The notes beneath the pieces were generated by a model that saw nothing but the letters and a program-made list of their open reading frames with translations, ran no database searches and had not been told where the DNA came from. Below are positions 16,705 through 26,681 of a stretch of 64,000 nucleotides of DNA, piece after piece. Location of the stretch: assembly GCA_016720905.1 (NCBI GenBank), contig JADKJT010000008.1:1-64000 (forward strand). The letters run 5' to 3'. The position numbers were made by a program, and so were the translations under genes. Source of the DNA: Gemmatimonadaceae bacterium. Lineage in GTDB: Bacteria > Gemmatimonadota > Gemmatimonadetes > Gemmatimonadales > Gemmatimonadaceae. How positions within the stretch are numbered: position 1 is the first letter of the stretch; the number at the start of each line of letters is the position of its first letter.

Positions 16705-17630
16705 GACGCCACGTCAAACAAGTCTTCAAGATGGCCGCGCCGACGCTCCATCCGCAGCAACGCCGCGTGCCGCTCCACTGCGACATCGCGCACGGCATCA
16801 AACGTCGCCCGCTCGCCCGGCACATCGGAGGCGTCGGGCACGGTCACCAGCACGGATTGCCGATCGGCCGTCGCGCGCACCCCACGTGAGGCCAGTGCGT
16901 GCGCAAATGCCATCGCGTCACCATCGATCTCCACAATCAGGGTGCTCGTAACACCGGTCAGCACCCCCAGTCGTTCGGCGCGAATCAGCCGCCCGTTGTC
17001 GATCAGCACCACGCCGTCGCAGATTCGTTCCAGTTCACCCAGCAGGTGCGACGACACCACCACCGAGATGCCGAACTCGCGACCGGTGCGTTCGATGAGC
17101 GCCAACATGTCATCGCGTCCCGCCGGATCGAGACCGTTCGTCGGCTCGTCCAGAATGAGCAGTGCGGGATCGTGCACCAGCGCCTGGGCCAGCTTCACGC
17201 GCTGGGCCATGCCCGTCGAATAGCCGCCCATCGGTCGGTAGCGCTCTTCGAACAAGCCCACATGACGAAGCACTTCCGCCGCACGCTCACGGGCCGCCGA
17301 TGGCGGGAATCCCGAACAGCGCGCCATCCAGGTGACGAACTCGGTGGCGCTCATGTCGGGCGGCAGGCAATCGTGCTCCGGCATGTAGCCCACCAGTCGG
17401 CGTATCGCCTGTCGCTCGGCGTCGATGGCGTGACCCATCACGCGCGCCGTCCCACTGGTGGGTTCCACGAGTCCGAGCAGGATCTTGAGCAGCGTACTCT
17501 TGCCGGCACCGTTCGCCCCCACCAAACCCGTAATGCCGGACTCCACACGCACCGTCAGCGCATCGAGTGCCACCACCGCACCGTAGTGCCGAGTGAGCGA
17601 CTCCGTCTCGATGACCAGCGAGGCGCTCAC
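16701..17630 (-). CDS. ABC transporter ATP-binding protein
   Basis: A 309-residue ATPase: Walker A GLVGANGAGKSTLLKI, signature YSTGMAQRVKLAQAL, and Walker B PALLILDEPTNGLDP followed by the H-loop VVVSSHLLGELE. The GTG start at 17630 overlaps the stop of the upstream zinc-finger gene. It is the second gene of the operon and the partner of the permease that follows. Confidence 0.85.
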   Translation of the reverse strand: MSASLVIETESLTRHYGAVVALDALTVRVESGITGLVGANGAGKSTLLKILLGLVEPTSGTARVMGHAIDAERQAIRRLVGYMPEHDCLPPDMSATEFVTWMARCSGFPPSAARERAAEVLRHVGLFEERYRPMGGYSTGMAQRVKLAQALVHDPALLILDEPTNGLDPAGRDDMLALIERTGREFGISVVVSSHLLGELERICDGVVLIDNGRLIRAERLGVLTGVTSTLIVEIDGDAMAFAHALASRGVRATADRQSVLVTVPDASDVPGERATFDAVRDVAVERHAALLRMERRRGHLEDLFDVAS

Positions 17631-18100
17631 GCGGAAGCGCTGACCGGGTCGGCAGGGTCAGTGGACGGCAGGACGACGCCGGCCTTGGCCGCTCGCCGTT
17701 CCAAGGTCTCGCGATCGGCAAGACTGCGCAGCAGGGCGTCGGCCTCCCGATTCTGCAGGTATTTGCCCTTCTCCCACCCGTCGACGATTCCCTTGGGCGT
17801 GCCGTAGCACAACTCGGCAACCTGCGGCACCGTCAGTCCCAGAGACTCGCGCAGGTGGCGAATCGCCTTGGGGGCCAGCAGCGAGTGCTCGGCACGAATC
17901 AGGTCGATGGCCGTTCGCTCGGCCAGATCACGCTGCTCGATGGTCCGATTCTCATGCCCGCACTTCTCGCACCGATAGAACTCCCGTTGCACCTCGGCCG
18001 CCATGCCGCTCAGACGCAGGGTGACGCTTTCGGACTGCAGCGCGTAGTGTCCGCCACAGCCGCGATGCAGGGATCCGTTCAGGGTTGCCAGAAGACTCAT
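17627..18100 (-). CDS. zinc-finger and helix-turn-helix protein (MqsA-like architecture)
   Basis: A 157-residue protein. A short cysteine pair motif (GCGGHY, then RCEKCGHE 30 residues later) looks like a zinc finger. A helix-turn-helix of the type AIRHLRESLGLTVPQVAEL follows. This order resembles MqsA/YgiT proteins, but no toxin gene is adjacent. As the leading gene of the exporter operon, with a four-base overlap to the ATPase, it may be the operon's regulator or an unrelated sensor. Confidence 0.6.
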   Translation of the reverse strand: MSLLATLNGSLHRGCGGHYALQSESVTLRLSGMAAEVQREFYRCEKCGHENRTIEQRDLAERTAIDLIRAEHSLLAPKAIRHLRESLGLTVPQVAELCYGTPKGIVDGWEKGKYLQNREADALLRSLADRETLERRAAKAGVVLPSTDPADPVSASA

Positions 18101-18296
18101 GTGGGGTCGAGCGGGGTGCGGGTTGGTGAATCGTGCCGTTGCAGGCTGCTGAATCGTCGAACAGTGGCTACTCAGACGGCGTCAGCGCCACCCCCGATGA
18201 CAGGGGATGGGACGCCCCGGTGGCTGCAGTTCAGGGATGGCGAAGCGTACGGCCACTCCCCGCTGCGAGATTCCATTCAGATGGTCCCGACACGCC

Positions 18297-19508
18297 ATGT
18301 CCGATTTTTGTCTCGTCCGTCAGCCCGTGTTCGGCACGTCCGGTGCCCTGGTGGGTTACGAGATCCGTTTTCGCGATCTTGACGACGGCCAACATGCGTT
18401 CGTACAGAGCTTCCTGAGCGGAACGTTTGATCTGGTGCGCGGGAATCAGCCGGCCTTTGTCGCCTGCACACGCAGGCAATTGCTGGAGAATGCCTTCCAG
18501 GTGGTGGACCCGGCGAGCGCCATCCTGGTCCTGCCTCGAACGCTAGGGGCTGATCCGGAAGTGATTGATGCCATTGTGAAATATCGCGAGGCCGGTGGCA
18601 GTGTGGCGCTGGACGAGTTGACCGACCGGGAAGCGCCGTCGGAAGCGCTGCTCTCGTACGCCAGTTGGGTGCGTGTCGCCATGCGTGGTGATGTTGCCGC
18701 CACAGTCGCCCGACTGCGCCAGCGCGTCGCACCGTTTGAGAGCGAGTTGAAGGTGGTGGTGGACCAGATTGAGACCGCCCCACACTTCGCGGCCGCACAA
18801 CAGGTGGGTGCGCTGGGTTTCCAAGGGAGATTCTTCAGCAGCCCGGAACCCGTCGCGGCGGCCGATCTGCCCATGGGAACGATGTCGGCCATGCGCTTGA
18901 TGGGGTTGGCGCGCGATCCGAATGTGAACGATCGCAAGCTTGAAGATGTGATTGCCACCGATCCGGTCCTCACGATCCAGCTATTGCGTCTCGTCAACTC
19001 CGCCGCGGTGGGCATGCGGGGCGTGAGTTCGATCGGTCAGGCGCTGCGTCTGATAGGCCGAAATACATTTCAGCGCTGGCTGGCGGTGGCCGTCGCCGCC
19101 TCGCGCAAGTCAACGACGGCGGTGGATCAGGAGTTGGTGCGTCAAGCGGTGGAGCGGGGCCGGTTTCTCGAGCAACTCGGTGGCGGGCCTCGGGAACCGG
19201 GCACGCTGTTTCTCGTCGGACTGTTTTCGCTGCTCGACGCGGTCTTCCGCATGTCGATTTCCGAGATTCTCGAGCGCGTGGTCCTCAGTGACGAGGCCAC
19301 GGCTGCGTTGGTCGAGCGGACGGGGCCCTACGCCGACGCGCTGTCGTTCGCCGAGTCGTATGAAATGGGGCTGTTCGAAAACGCCTCGGAACTGGCGCGG
19401 GAGATGGGTGTCGATCCCTCCCGCATCGGCGAGTTGTACACCAACGCCGTCGGGTGGACCAACGAAGCGCTGGCACCGATGACGGAGGCGCAGCCCGCCG
19501 GTCGCTGA
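18297..19508 (+). CDS. EAL-HDOD domain signalling protein
   Basis: A 403-residue protein of the YuxH type. The N-terminal EAL-like domain starts FCLVRQPVFGTSGALVGYEI but lacks the normal E-A-L triad, so cyclic-di-GMP hydrolysis is unlikely. The C-terminal HDOD domain begins near DVIATDPVLTIQLLRLVNSA and includes IGQALRLIGRNTFQRWLAV. Such proteins act in chemotaxis or stress signalling. The ATG at 18297 matches the family start; the frame is open 90 bases further up. It diverges from the ABC operon over about 200 bases in which no clear promoter was seen. Confidence 0.8.
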   Translation: MSDFCLVRQPVFGTSGALVGYEIRFRDLDDGQHAFVQSFLSGTFDLVRGNQPAFVACTRRQLLENAFQVVDPASAILVLPRTLGADPEVIDAIVKYREAGGSVALDELTDREAPSEALLSYASWVRVAMRGDVAATVARLRQRVAPFESELKVVVDQIETAPHFAAAQQVGALGFQGRFFSSPEPVAAADLPMGTMSAMRLMGLARDPNVNDRKLEDVIATDPVLTIQLLRLVNSAAVGMRGVSSIGQALRLIGRNTFQRWLAVAVAASRKSTTAVDQELVRQAVERGRFLEQLGGGPREPGTLFLVGLFSLLDAVFRMSISEILERVVLSDEATAALVERTGPYADALSFAESYEMGLFENASELAREMGVDPSRIGELYTNAVGWTNEALAPMTEAQPAGR

Positions 19509-19537
19509 GGCTTCGCACTGACCGGTGATCGCACGAC

Positions 19538-20083
19538 GTGCTAACCTCCGTCGTGCGCTACTCTCTTCATCTCCTCCGCTTCGCGCGGCTCACAGCCGCC
19601 TGCAGCATCGCCGCGTGCGGTGGCACCGACAAATCACCCGTTGATACCGTGACCGTGGGGCAACCGGTCGGGGTTCGCGCGCCTGCTCCAGGCGACCCGT
19701 CGTGTCCCCGCACGGGACTGTGGCAGCCCTGCGCCCTGGTCGATCGGGTCATCCACGCAGGCCTCTCGTTCAAGGCCACGGGCGACAGCATGCGGGTCGC
19801 GTTTCTGTCGGTTCCTGGGGTGCGATATCGCGTGGCGGTGACCGATACGATGCTGGCGTTCTTCTTCGCAGACTCGACCGCGATGACGAAGGCCCTCGTG
19901 CCGCTCGATACGCTGCGCATGGCGCCGCGTGGAGACTCCCTGTCGCCATGGCCTTCGACGCCGATCGTGATTCGGTCGGCGAATCTCCTCGCGCTCTATT
20001 TCGGAACGAGCGATCGACAAATCGAACGGGTGCGACTGGCCATTACGGCCGGGGCCCCGGCGCCGGTGCGGGAAAAGCCCTGA
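19538..20083 (+). CDS. hypothetical secreted lipoprotein
   Basis: A 181-residue protein with a basic N-terminus, a hydrophobic stretch and a Cys in AACSIAACGG, consistent with a lipoprotein signal, then a small domain rich in beta strands (VPGVRYRVAVTDTMLAFFFA). The start is a GTG at 19538; a second GTG at 19551 is equally possible. It lies 29 bases after the EAL-HDOD stop. No family recognised. Confidence 0.55.
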   Translation: MLTSVVRYSLHLLRFARLTAACSIAACGGTDKSPVDTVTVGQPVGVRAPAPGDPSCPRTGLWQPCALVDRVIHAGLSFKATGDSMRVAFLSVPGVRYRVAVTDTMLAFFFADSTAMTKALVPLDTLRMAPRGDSLSPWPSTPIVIRSANLLALYFGTSDRQIERVRLAITAGAPAPVREKP

Positions 20084-20334
20084 CGGGTGCTCGAATTGGA
20101 CGACTGTCCTCCAAGCGCATATCCACAGATTTCGTTCCGTCCCCGATTTGTTCGGCCTATATTCGGTGACTTCTTGCAATAAGTCGTCCGTCCGGGGTTT
20201 TATGCATATTTTACACTTTTCAATGGACAAATTGCCGGATTACTATTGGATTTATGGAAGGTTGTGACCATTTTTCTGTTGAATTCGTATTTTGAGCGAG
20301 CACGACTATACCGCACACTCAACTGAACTGGTCC
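20084..20334 (+). promoter_or_regulatory. AT-rich leader upstream of glnN
   Basis: This 250-base gap is visibly richer in A and T than its surroundings (for example around 20195-20295). It should contain the glnN promoter and any nitrogen-control sites. I found no -35/-10 pair with good spacing and no obvious hairpin with a T run. Confidence 0.4.
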
Positions 20335-22557
20335 ATGGCCTCCCCGATCAATCCGCGCTCCGTCGCCCTGCGTGAGATCACGCAGCGCCCCGTCCGAATC
20401 ACGAGTCGACCAGAAGAGAACGGCGTGCAGCAGCCCACCAGTACCTGGTTTGGCTGCAACACGCTCAGTCTGCGCCAGATGCGCTCGAAGCTGCCCAAGA
20501 GTGTGTATGCAAAGCTTGCCGCGGCCATTCGGCTCGGAAAGAAACTCGACAGCGATATCGCGCCGACCGTCGCGCAGGTTATCAAGGAGTGGGCCACCTC
20601 ACGAGGCGTGACGCATTTCACGCACTGGTTCCAGCCGCAAACGGGTCTGACGGCCGAAAAGCATGACGCGTTCCTGAATTTCGACGAGAACAAACTGCCC
20701 ATCGAGTCATTCACGGGCGAGCAGCTGATTCAGTCGGAGCCTGATGCGTCCAGTTTTCCGTCGGGCGGACTGCGGGCCACATGGGAAGCCCGTGGTTACA
20801 CCGCGTGGAATCCGGCGTCGCCAGTGTTCATCAGCGAGACGGGCGGCACCAAGTATCTGTGCATTCCCTCGGTCTTCATTGGCTACAACGGGGAAGCGCT
20901 GGATGAAATGACACCGCTGCTCCGCAGCTCCGATGTGCTGTCGCACCGGGCGATGGAGTTGCTGGAGATCATCGGGGACAAGGGCGTGCTGCGCGTCAAT
21001 ACCACGCTCGGGGTCGAGCAGGAGTTCTTCCTCATTGATCGCGCGCACTTTGCCCTGCGCCCCGATCTCATCATGGCCAACCGGTCGCTGGTCGGCGCAC
21101 CGCCACCACGCGGTCAGCAGCTGGAAGACCACTATTTCGGTGGCATCCCGGAGCGCGTGCAGGCCTGCATCAGTGAGGTCGAACTGGAGCTGTACAAGCT
21201 GGGCGTCCCCATCGTGACGCGTCACAACGAAGTCGCGCCGTCGCAGTTCGAGATGGCGCCCATCTTCGAAGACTCCGATATCGCCGTCGATCACAACCAT
21301 CTCGTGATGGCGGTGCTCCGCAAGGTGGCGTTGCGTCACGGGCTGCAGGCCATCGTGCATGAGAAGCCGTTCGCCGGCATCAACGGATCGGGCAAGCACT
21401 GCAACTGGTCGATGGCCATCACGGCCGACAACTCGCTGGACGGCGCCAATCTGCTCAAGCCCGGCAAGACACCGCACCAAAACCTGCGCTTTCTGCTCTT
21501 TCTTGGCGCCATCCTGAAAGGCGTGCACAAGCACGCCGGACTGTTGCGCGCCGGTATCGCCACCAGCGGCAACGAACACCGGCTGGGAGCGAATGAAGCG
21601 CCGCCGGCCATTATCTCGGCGTTCCTGGGCAAGGGGCTGACGCAAGTCATCGAGGACATCGCCGCCGGCAAGACGTCACCGGCCAACGCCGAACAGGCGA
21701 TGCTCAAGCTCGGCGTGGCCAAACTGCCGGAAGTGGAACAGGACAACACCGATCGCAATCGCACGTCGCCGTTCGCCTTTACCGGTGCCAAGTTCGAATT
21801 CCGTGCCGTGGGCGGTTCGCAGAGCATCGCGTTCCCGGTCATGTTGCTGCAGGCGGCCGTGGCCGAAGCCATCGCCGAGATGACAGAGTCGCTGCGCAAG
21901 GAGATCAAGACAGCCAAGAGCACGGACGACGCGGTGCTCAAGGTGGTGCGTGCCGCGTTCAAGGCCACGACCGCCGTGCGCTTCGAGGGTAACAACTACT
22001 CTGACGAATGGGTGGTCGAAGCCGAGAAGCGCGGATTGCTCAACCTGCGTCGCGCCCCCGAGGCGCTCATGCAGTTGACCACGAAAGACGCGAAGGCGCT
22101 GTTCAAGTCCACCGGCATTCTCACGGAAGTCGAACTGGAAAGCCGATATCACGTGCGTCTCGAGCGCTACGTGAAGGACATCCTGATTGAGCTGCACACG
22201 CTGCAGCAGATCATCGACACGCAGATTCTGCCGGCGTCCTACGCGTATGTTGGCCAGATCGCCCAGGCCGCGGGTCAGGGCGCGTCGGCCGGTATCAACA
22301 TGCAACCACTCGTCGATGCCGCCAACGCCACCACCAAAATGATCGCGTCCTTGCAGAAGAAGCGCGCCGAATTGGGCAAGGTGATCGCCAAGGCCGAAGG
22401 GATGCACGACGATCTGGTGGCGCAGGGGTCGTACCTCACTGGCACGGGCTGCAGTGCCATGGGCGACGTTCGCGATGCCGCCGATGCGCTCGAATTGTCG
22501 GTTGGCGACGAGTTCTGGCCCGTGCCGCGCTACCGGGAGATGCTCTTTCCGGTGTAA
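20335..22557 (+). CDS. glnN: type III glutamine synthetase
   Basis: A 740-residue protein, the length expected of GSIII, which assimilates ammonium by making glutamine from glutamate and ATP. Family marks include THFTHWFQPQTGLTAEKHDA, KYLCIPSVFIGYNGEALDE, GVEQEFFLIDR, the ligand-bearing NEVAPSQFEMAPIFED, HEKPFAGINGSGKHCNWSM and FRAVGGSQSIAFP. The N-terminal ATG at 20335 leaves a normal leader segment. A second, unrelated glutamine synthetase (type I) lies at 62.5 kb. A long hairpin follows 29 bases after the stop. Confidence 0.95.
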   Translation: MASPINPRSVALREITQRPVRITSRPEENGVQQPTSTWFGCNTLSLRQMRSKLPKSVYAKLAAAIRLGKKLDSDIAPTVAQVIKEWATSRGVTHFTHWFQPQTGLTAEKHDAFLNFDENKLPIESFTGEQLIQSEPDASSFPSGGLRATWEARGYTAWNPASPVFISETGGTKYLCIPSVFIGYNGEALDEMTPLLRSSDVLSHRAMELLEIIGDKGVLRVNTTLGVEQEFFLIDRAHFALRPDLIMANRSLVGAPPPRGQQLEDHYFGGIPERVQACISEVELELYKLGVPIVTRHNEVAPSQFEMAPIFEDSDIAVDHNHLVMAVLRKVALRHGLQAIVHEKPFAGINGSGKHCNWSMAITADNSLDGANLLKPGKTPHQNLRFLLFLGAILKGVHKHAGLLRAGIATSGNEHRLGANEAPPAIISAFLGKGLTQVIEDIAAGKTSPANAEQAMLKLGVAKLPEVEQDNTDRNRTSPFAFTGAKFEFRAVGGSQSIAFPVMLLQAAVAEAIAEMTESLRKEIKTAKSTDDAVLKVVRAAFKATTAVRFEGNNYSDEWVVEAEKRGLLNLRRAPEALMQLTTKDAKALFKSTGILTEVELESRYHVRLERYVKDILIELHTLQQIIDTQILPASYAYVGQIAQAAGQGASAGINMQPLVDAANATTKMIASLQKKRAELGKVIAKAEGMHDDLVAQGSYLTGTGCSAMGDVRDAADALELSVGDEFWPVPRYREMLFPV

Positions 22558-22586
22558 CGTCGCGCGGTGCGGGAACGGACGGAATA

Positions 22587-22620
22587 CGAAGGGGAGTCGC
22601 CAGCCGGCGACTCCCCTTCG
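22587..22620. terminator. 15-bp hairpin downstream of glnN
   Basis: CGAAGGGGAGTCGCC and GGCGACTCCCCTTCG pair perfectly around a 4-base loop. No T run follows, so termination may depend on structure alone. It separates glnN from the next gene on the same strand. Confidence 0.65.
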
Positions 22621-22724
22621 TGCATCACCCGCCGTTTGGGCACCGCAGGCGTCACACACTTGTTGCTTGCCTCGGTGTGTCCATCGACGGTAACGTCAGG
22701 TTCTCCTCTCTCTCCGGACCGCCT

Positions 22725-25424
22725 GTGCTCATCACGTTCGTCACCCTCCTGCAAGCCGCCGCCGTACAACCGCCGCAACGTGCCGTACCGGATCCCGGCG
22801 TTATTGCGGTCGACCAACGCGTGACACCGGCGGGCGTGCAAAGCGTGTTCGACGGTCGCGTGGCCGGCGTGCGATTCGGCGCCGCATCCGGCGAAGTTTG
22901 GGCGGTTGCTCCTGGCCATGCCTGGCGACTGGCATGGCGTGACAACCGTGTCCTCGCGCACGCGACCTTCAACGGCCGGCCGGGTGTGCACGGCCTGGTC
23001 ATTGACCCCGTCACCCGCCGACCGCTGGTTGCCTCCGTCGGCAAGTTGCCCGCAGATGTCGCGGCCAGCCGCACGCCCGGCGGTCCCCCGCTCTCGCGCG
23101 CCAAGTCCGTGACGCAGTTGGTCACGTATGCCGCCGACTCCGCGTCGGCCATTGTCACGGAGTCCGGCGCCCTTGGCGACTTCATGGCGGGCGGACCATC
23201 CGTCGCGCTGCGCAAAGGCACCGATGGTCGGCGCGTCGCCGTGCTGCCACTTCCCGCGGATGATAAGCTCGTGGTGCTCGATGCCGACAATGGCGCGCGC
23301 CTGCGCACCGTATCGCTGGGCGTGCTACCCATCGCGTCGGTGCTCTCACCAGACGGGGCCATCGCATGGGTGACGGTGTTCGGGGGGCCCAAGCCCAAGC
23401 CCGGGGCACGGAGCGCGACGCAGTGCTGCGATCCGGCTGCCGAACCCGTGCGGGTGAATGCCCGCGGTATCGCATTGCCCGGCACGGTCGACCGCATCGA
23501 TATCGCCACCGGAACGGTGACGCACCGCATTGCAGTGGGTGCGCATCCCACCGGATTGGTATGGGATCAGCCACGAGAGCGTCTCTACGTGGCCAATGGC
23601 AACAGCGATGATATCAGTGTGGTGGACACCAGACGCAATGTGCTGGTGGGACGTATCCCCATCGCTCCGTTTCGCGAACGCAACATCGGACTCACGCCGA
23701 CCGCGCTCGCGCTCGCACCCGATGGGCAGACGCTGTTCGTCACGCTGGGCGGCGCGAACGCGGTCGCGGTATTTCGCGTCGGCGGCACCGCGTTGGCCAC
23801 GCTGCGCGGACTGATTCCCACCGGCTGGTATCCAAGTAGCGTCGACGTCAGCAACGACGGATCCACACTCGCCGTGGGCACTCTCTTTGGTGTCGGCGCC
23901 GGCACTGGCAAGACGGCCGGCAAGGAAGGACGCTACGTATTCGCTGAGCGCGGGTCGGTCAACGTGATCGCGGTTCCCACCGACGCGGAACTCGCGGCCT
24001 TCACCACCAGCGTGGCGGAAAACAACCGATTGCACCTGGCCAATGGCCCCGCCGCACCGTCACTCACGCCACGCAACCTGGCGGTCGCGCGCGCCGTACC
24101 CGAACGGCCGGGGGAATCGAGTCTCATTCAGCACGTGGTATACATCATCAAGGAAAACCGCACCTACGATCAGGTGTTGGGCGACATCGGCAAGGGTGCC
24201 AGTGACCCGGGCCTCACCATGTATGGGCGCGATATCACGCCGAATACGCACGCGCTCAGCGAACAGTTCGTGTTGCTCGATCACTTCTTCGCCTCAGGCG
24301 GCAATTCGGCCGACGGACACAACTGGCTCACCCAGGCGAACGAGACGGCGTACCCGATGTGGCCATTGTATTTCGGTCGCAGCTATCCCAGCGAGGGCAA
24401 CGATCCACTCACGTATTCGTCCGGCGGGTTTTTGTGGGAGTCAGCGCAGGCCAAGGGCAAGCGCGTCGTCAGCTTCGGGGAATACGCACCGGCGCCCAGC
24501 GACTCCATGCCCAGTGTGCGCGCGAAACTCATGGCCATGATGCGTGACAGTGCGAACTACTCATCGGCCAAGGCGCGTCGCACCCTCAAGACGATGTACA
24601 ACACACGCAGCGAAATCCCCAGCCTCGATCGCATTCTGGTGCGCGAGTATCCGGGTTGGACACAGGAAGTGCCGGACGTCATCAAGGCCGACATCCTCAT
24701 CGAGCACCTCAAGGAGTGGGAAACGGCGAAGTCGATGCCGCATCTGACGCTGATGATCTTGCCGAATGATCACACACAAGGCACGTCATCCGGGTGGTGC
24801 ACGCCGCGCGCCTGCGTCGCTGACAACGACCTCGCCCTGGGCAAGATTATTGAGGCGCTCAGTCACTCATCATTCTGGAAATCGATGGCCATTCTGGTGG
24901 TCGAAGACGACGCGCAGAACGGTGTCGATCACATCGACGGGCATCGCACCGTGGCGCTGGTGGCCAGCCCGTACGCCAAGCGCGGCGTGATCGACAGCAC
25001 CTTCTACAGCCAGCCCAGCATGGTGAAGACCATCGAACTGATGCTGGGACTGCCGGCCCTCAGTCTGTTTGATCTGGTGGCCACGGACATGCGCGCCAGC
25101 TTTCTCGACGCCAACGCCACGCCCGACTTCACACCGTACACCGCCCGCGTACCCAAACAGTCACTCTACGAAACCAATGTGAAGGTTGGCGCGATCAACG
25201 GACCGGATGCCGCCGCGCGAAAGGCAGCGGCGTTGGCCAGCGCGCGCATGAACTTTCACGAGCCCGACGCAGCGCCCACCGAGAAGCTCAACCGGATACT
25301 GTGGGGTGAGTCGAAAGGGTGGCGGGTGCCCTATCCATTCGTCAAGCGTTCGTTGTTCTTCCCGCTGGCCGTGGACATCGACGATGATGATCGCGAAGAG
25401 CGGACCGAGAAGAAGAAACGCTAA
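22725..25424 (+). CDS. secreted beta-propeller plus alkaline-phosphatase-superfamily phosphoesterase
   Basis: A protein of about 899 residues. A short signal peptide (VLITFVTLLQAAAVQPP) after a GTG at 22725 leads into a YncE-type propeller (repeats such as LYVANGNSDDISVVDTRRNV and TLFVTLGGANAVAVF). The C-terminal half begins QHVVYIIKENRTYDQVLGDI and holds FASGGNSADGHNWLTQAN, LMILPNDHT and VVEDDAQNGVDHIDGHR, the metal-binding motifs of the phospholipase C/acid phosphatase-like branch. It probably cleaves phosphate esters outside the cytoplasm. An earlier in-frame start at 22620 would precede the signal peptide and is rejected. Its stop overlaps the convergent ada stop by four bases. Confidence 0.8.
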   Translation: MLITFVTLLQAAAVQPPQRAVPDPGVIAVDQRVTPAGVQSVFDGRVAGVRFGAASGEVWAVAPGHAWRLAWRDNRVLAHATFNGRPGVHGLVIDPVTRRPLVASVGKLPADVAASRTPGGPPLSRAKSVTQLVTYAADSASAIVTESGALGDFMAGGPSVALRKGTDGRRVAVLPLPADDKLVVLDADNGARLRTVSLGVLPIASVLSPDGAIAWVTVFGGPKPKPGARSATQCCDPAAEPVRVNARGIALPGTVDRIDIATGTVTHRIAVGAHPTGLVWDQPRERLYVANGNSDDISVVDTRRNVLVGRIPIAPFRERNIGLTPTALALAPDGQTLFVTLGGANAVAVFRVGGTALATLRGLIPTGWYPSSVDVSNDGSTLAVGTLFGVGAGTGKTAGKEGRYVFAERGSVNVIAVPTDAELAAFTTSVAENNRLHLANGPAAPSLTPRNLAVARAVPERPGESSLIQHVVYIIKENRTYDQVLGDIGKGASDPGLTMYGRDITPNTHALSEQFVLLDHFFASGGNSADGHNWLTQANETAYPMWPLYFGRSYPSEGNDPLTYSSGGFLWESAQAKGKRVVSFGEYAPAPSDSMPSVRAKLMAMMRDSANYSSAKARRTLKTMYNTRSEIPSLDRILVREYPGWTQEVPDVIKADILIEHLKEWETAKSMPHLTLMILPNDHTQGTSSGWCTPRACVADNDLALGKIIEALSHSSFWKSMAILVVEDDAQNGVDHIDGHRTVALVASPYAKRGVIDSTFYSQPSMVKTIELMLGLPALSLFDLVATDMRASFLDANATPDFTPYTARVPKQSLYETNVKVGAINGPDAAARKAAALASARMNFHEPDAAPTEKLNRILWGESKGWRVPYPFVKRSLFFPLAVDIDDDDREERTEKKKR

Positions 25425-26533
25425 ACGTCCTGCGCCGTGTCCGCTTCGCGCGCCAGCAAGTCGGCTTTCCGTTCCAGACCCCAGCGATATCCGCCCAATG
25501 CCCCGTCGCTGCGCAGCACGCGGTGACACGGCACGATCACGGCGGTGGGGTTTGCCCCGCACGCCGATCCCACGGCGCGCACGGCACCGGGCGATCCCAC
25601 GCGACGTGCCAATTCCGCGTAGGTGATGGTTTCCCCGCGCGGAATACGGGTCAGTTCGCGCCACACCCGTTGCTGAAACGCCGTGCCGCGCAAATCTAGT
25701 GGCAACGGCGTGGCCAGCGCCGCACCACTGGCCGCCGTCACCACCGCCTGCGCGACCTCCCCCACGGCGGCATCATCGGCAACCAGCGTGGCCGCGTGCA
25801 ATTCCTCTCGCAGCATCGTCTCCAGCGTTCGCGCGTCATCACCCAGAATCACGCGACACACACCACGGGACGTCATCGCCACCAGGGCTTGTCCCAACGC
25901 GCACGGCACCACCGTGAAGAACACCATCTCGCCGAGCGCACCCTTTCGGTAGGAACCCGGCGACATACCCAGGTGCTGTTCCGATGCCGCGTAGGCCCGC
26001 GGCAGCGAGTCGAACCCCGCGTCGAACGCCGCCCGTGATACGGACTCGCCAGTGCGAAGCCCGGCGCGCAACCGTTCGGCGCGCCGAGCCACCTGCCACT
26101 CTTGAGGGGAACAGCCCACCAGACGCGTGAACTGTCGCTGGAGATGGGCCCGACTGAGTCCACTGATCGTTGCCAGCGCATCCAGAGCCACTGGTCCGTC
26201 ACTGCCCTCGAGGTGCGTCAATGCGCGCACCACGGCAGCCGTCGATGGATCGGCATTGGCGGCCTCGGGGGCGCAGCGCTTGCAGGCACGATACCCGGCC
26301 GAGCGCGCGGACGTCGCATCCGTGAAGAAGGCCACCCGGTCGACGCGTGGCCGACGCGACGGACACGATGGACGACAGAAAATGCGGGTCGATGAGACCG
26401 CAAACACAAATGCCCCATCCCACGTCCGGTCGCGATCGAGCACGGCACGCCAACGCGGGTCCGGCACGGATTCGGGAACGGGGTCGATGGGAGAAACAGT
26501 GGCCATGGTCGGGAGCAGTGCGGGAGTTTGCAT
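25421..26533 (-). CDS. ada: bifunctional Ada DNA-repair methyltransferase and activator
   Basis: A 370-residue protein starting at the ATG at 26533. The zinc domain has Cys53, Cys57, Cys84 and Cys87 (IFCRPSCPSRRP, YRACKRCAP), where one Cys accepts methyl groups from phosphotriesters. An AraC-type HTH follows (DALATISGLSRAHLQRQFTR, AFDAGFDSLPRAYAASEQ). The C-terminal O6-methylguanine methyltransferase has the VPCHRV active site. Methylated Ada activates alkylation-repair genes. It is divergent from the DUF5519 gene, with the intergenic region at 26534-26681 probably holding its own target site. Confidence 0.9.
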   Translation of the reverse strand: MQTPALLPTMATVSPIDPVPESVPDPRWRAVLDRDRTWDGAFVFAVSSTRIFCRPSCPSRRPRVDRVAFFTDATSARSAGYRACKRCAPEAANADPSTAAVVRALTHLEGSDGPVALDALATISGLSRAHLQRQFTRLVGCSPQEWQVARRAERLRAGLRTGESVSRAAFDAGFDSLPRAYAASEQHLGMSPGSYRKGALGEMVFFTVVPCALGQALVAMTSRGVCRVILGDDARTLETMLREELHAATLVADDAAVGEVAQAVVTAASGAALATPLPLDLRGTAFQQRVWRELTRIPRGETITYAELARRVGSPGAVRAVGSACGANPTAVIVPCHRVLRSDGALGGYRWGLERKADLLAREADTAQDV

Positions 26534-26681
26534 GGAAGATACGGTATTGCCAACACGATGACACGGCGACACGCATCGTGCGGTCAAATGCGGTGTGCGA
26601 CTCTGGCGCTCCGGCCCGTTGCGCTGCATGCTCATCGCCACGACGGGTCACGGGATGATCAAGGCGCAGACCGGAGGCACC

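Noticed and set aside
17627..18100. Antitoxin of an MqsRA toxin-antitoxin pair
   Set aside because: No MqsR-like toxin is adjacent and the gene is coupled to ABC exporter genes instead.
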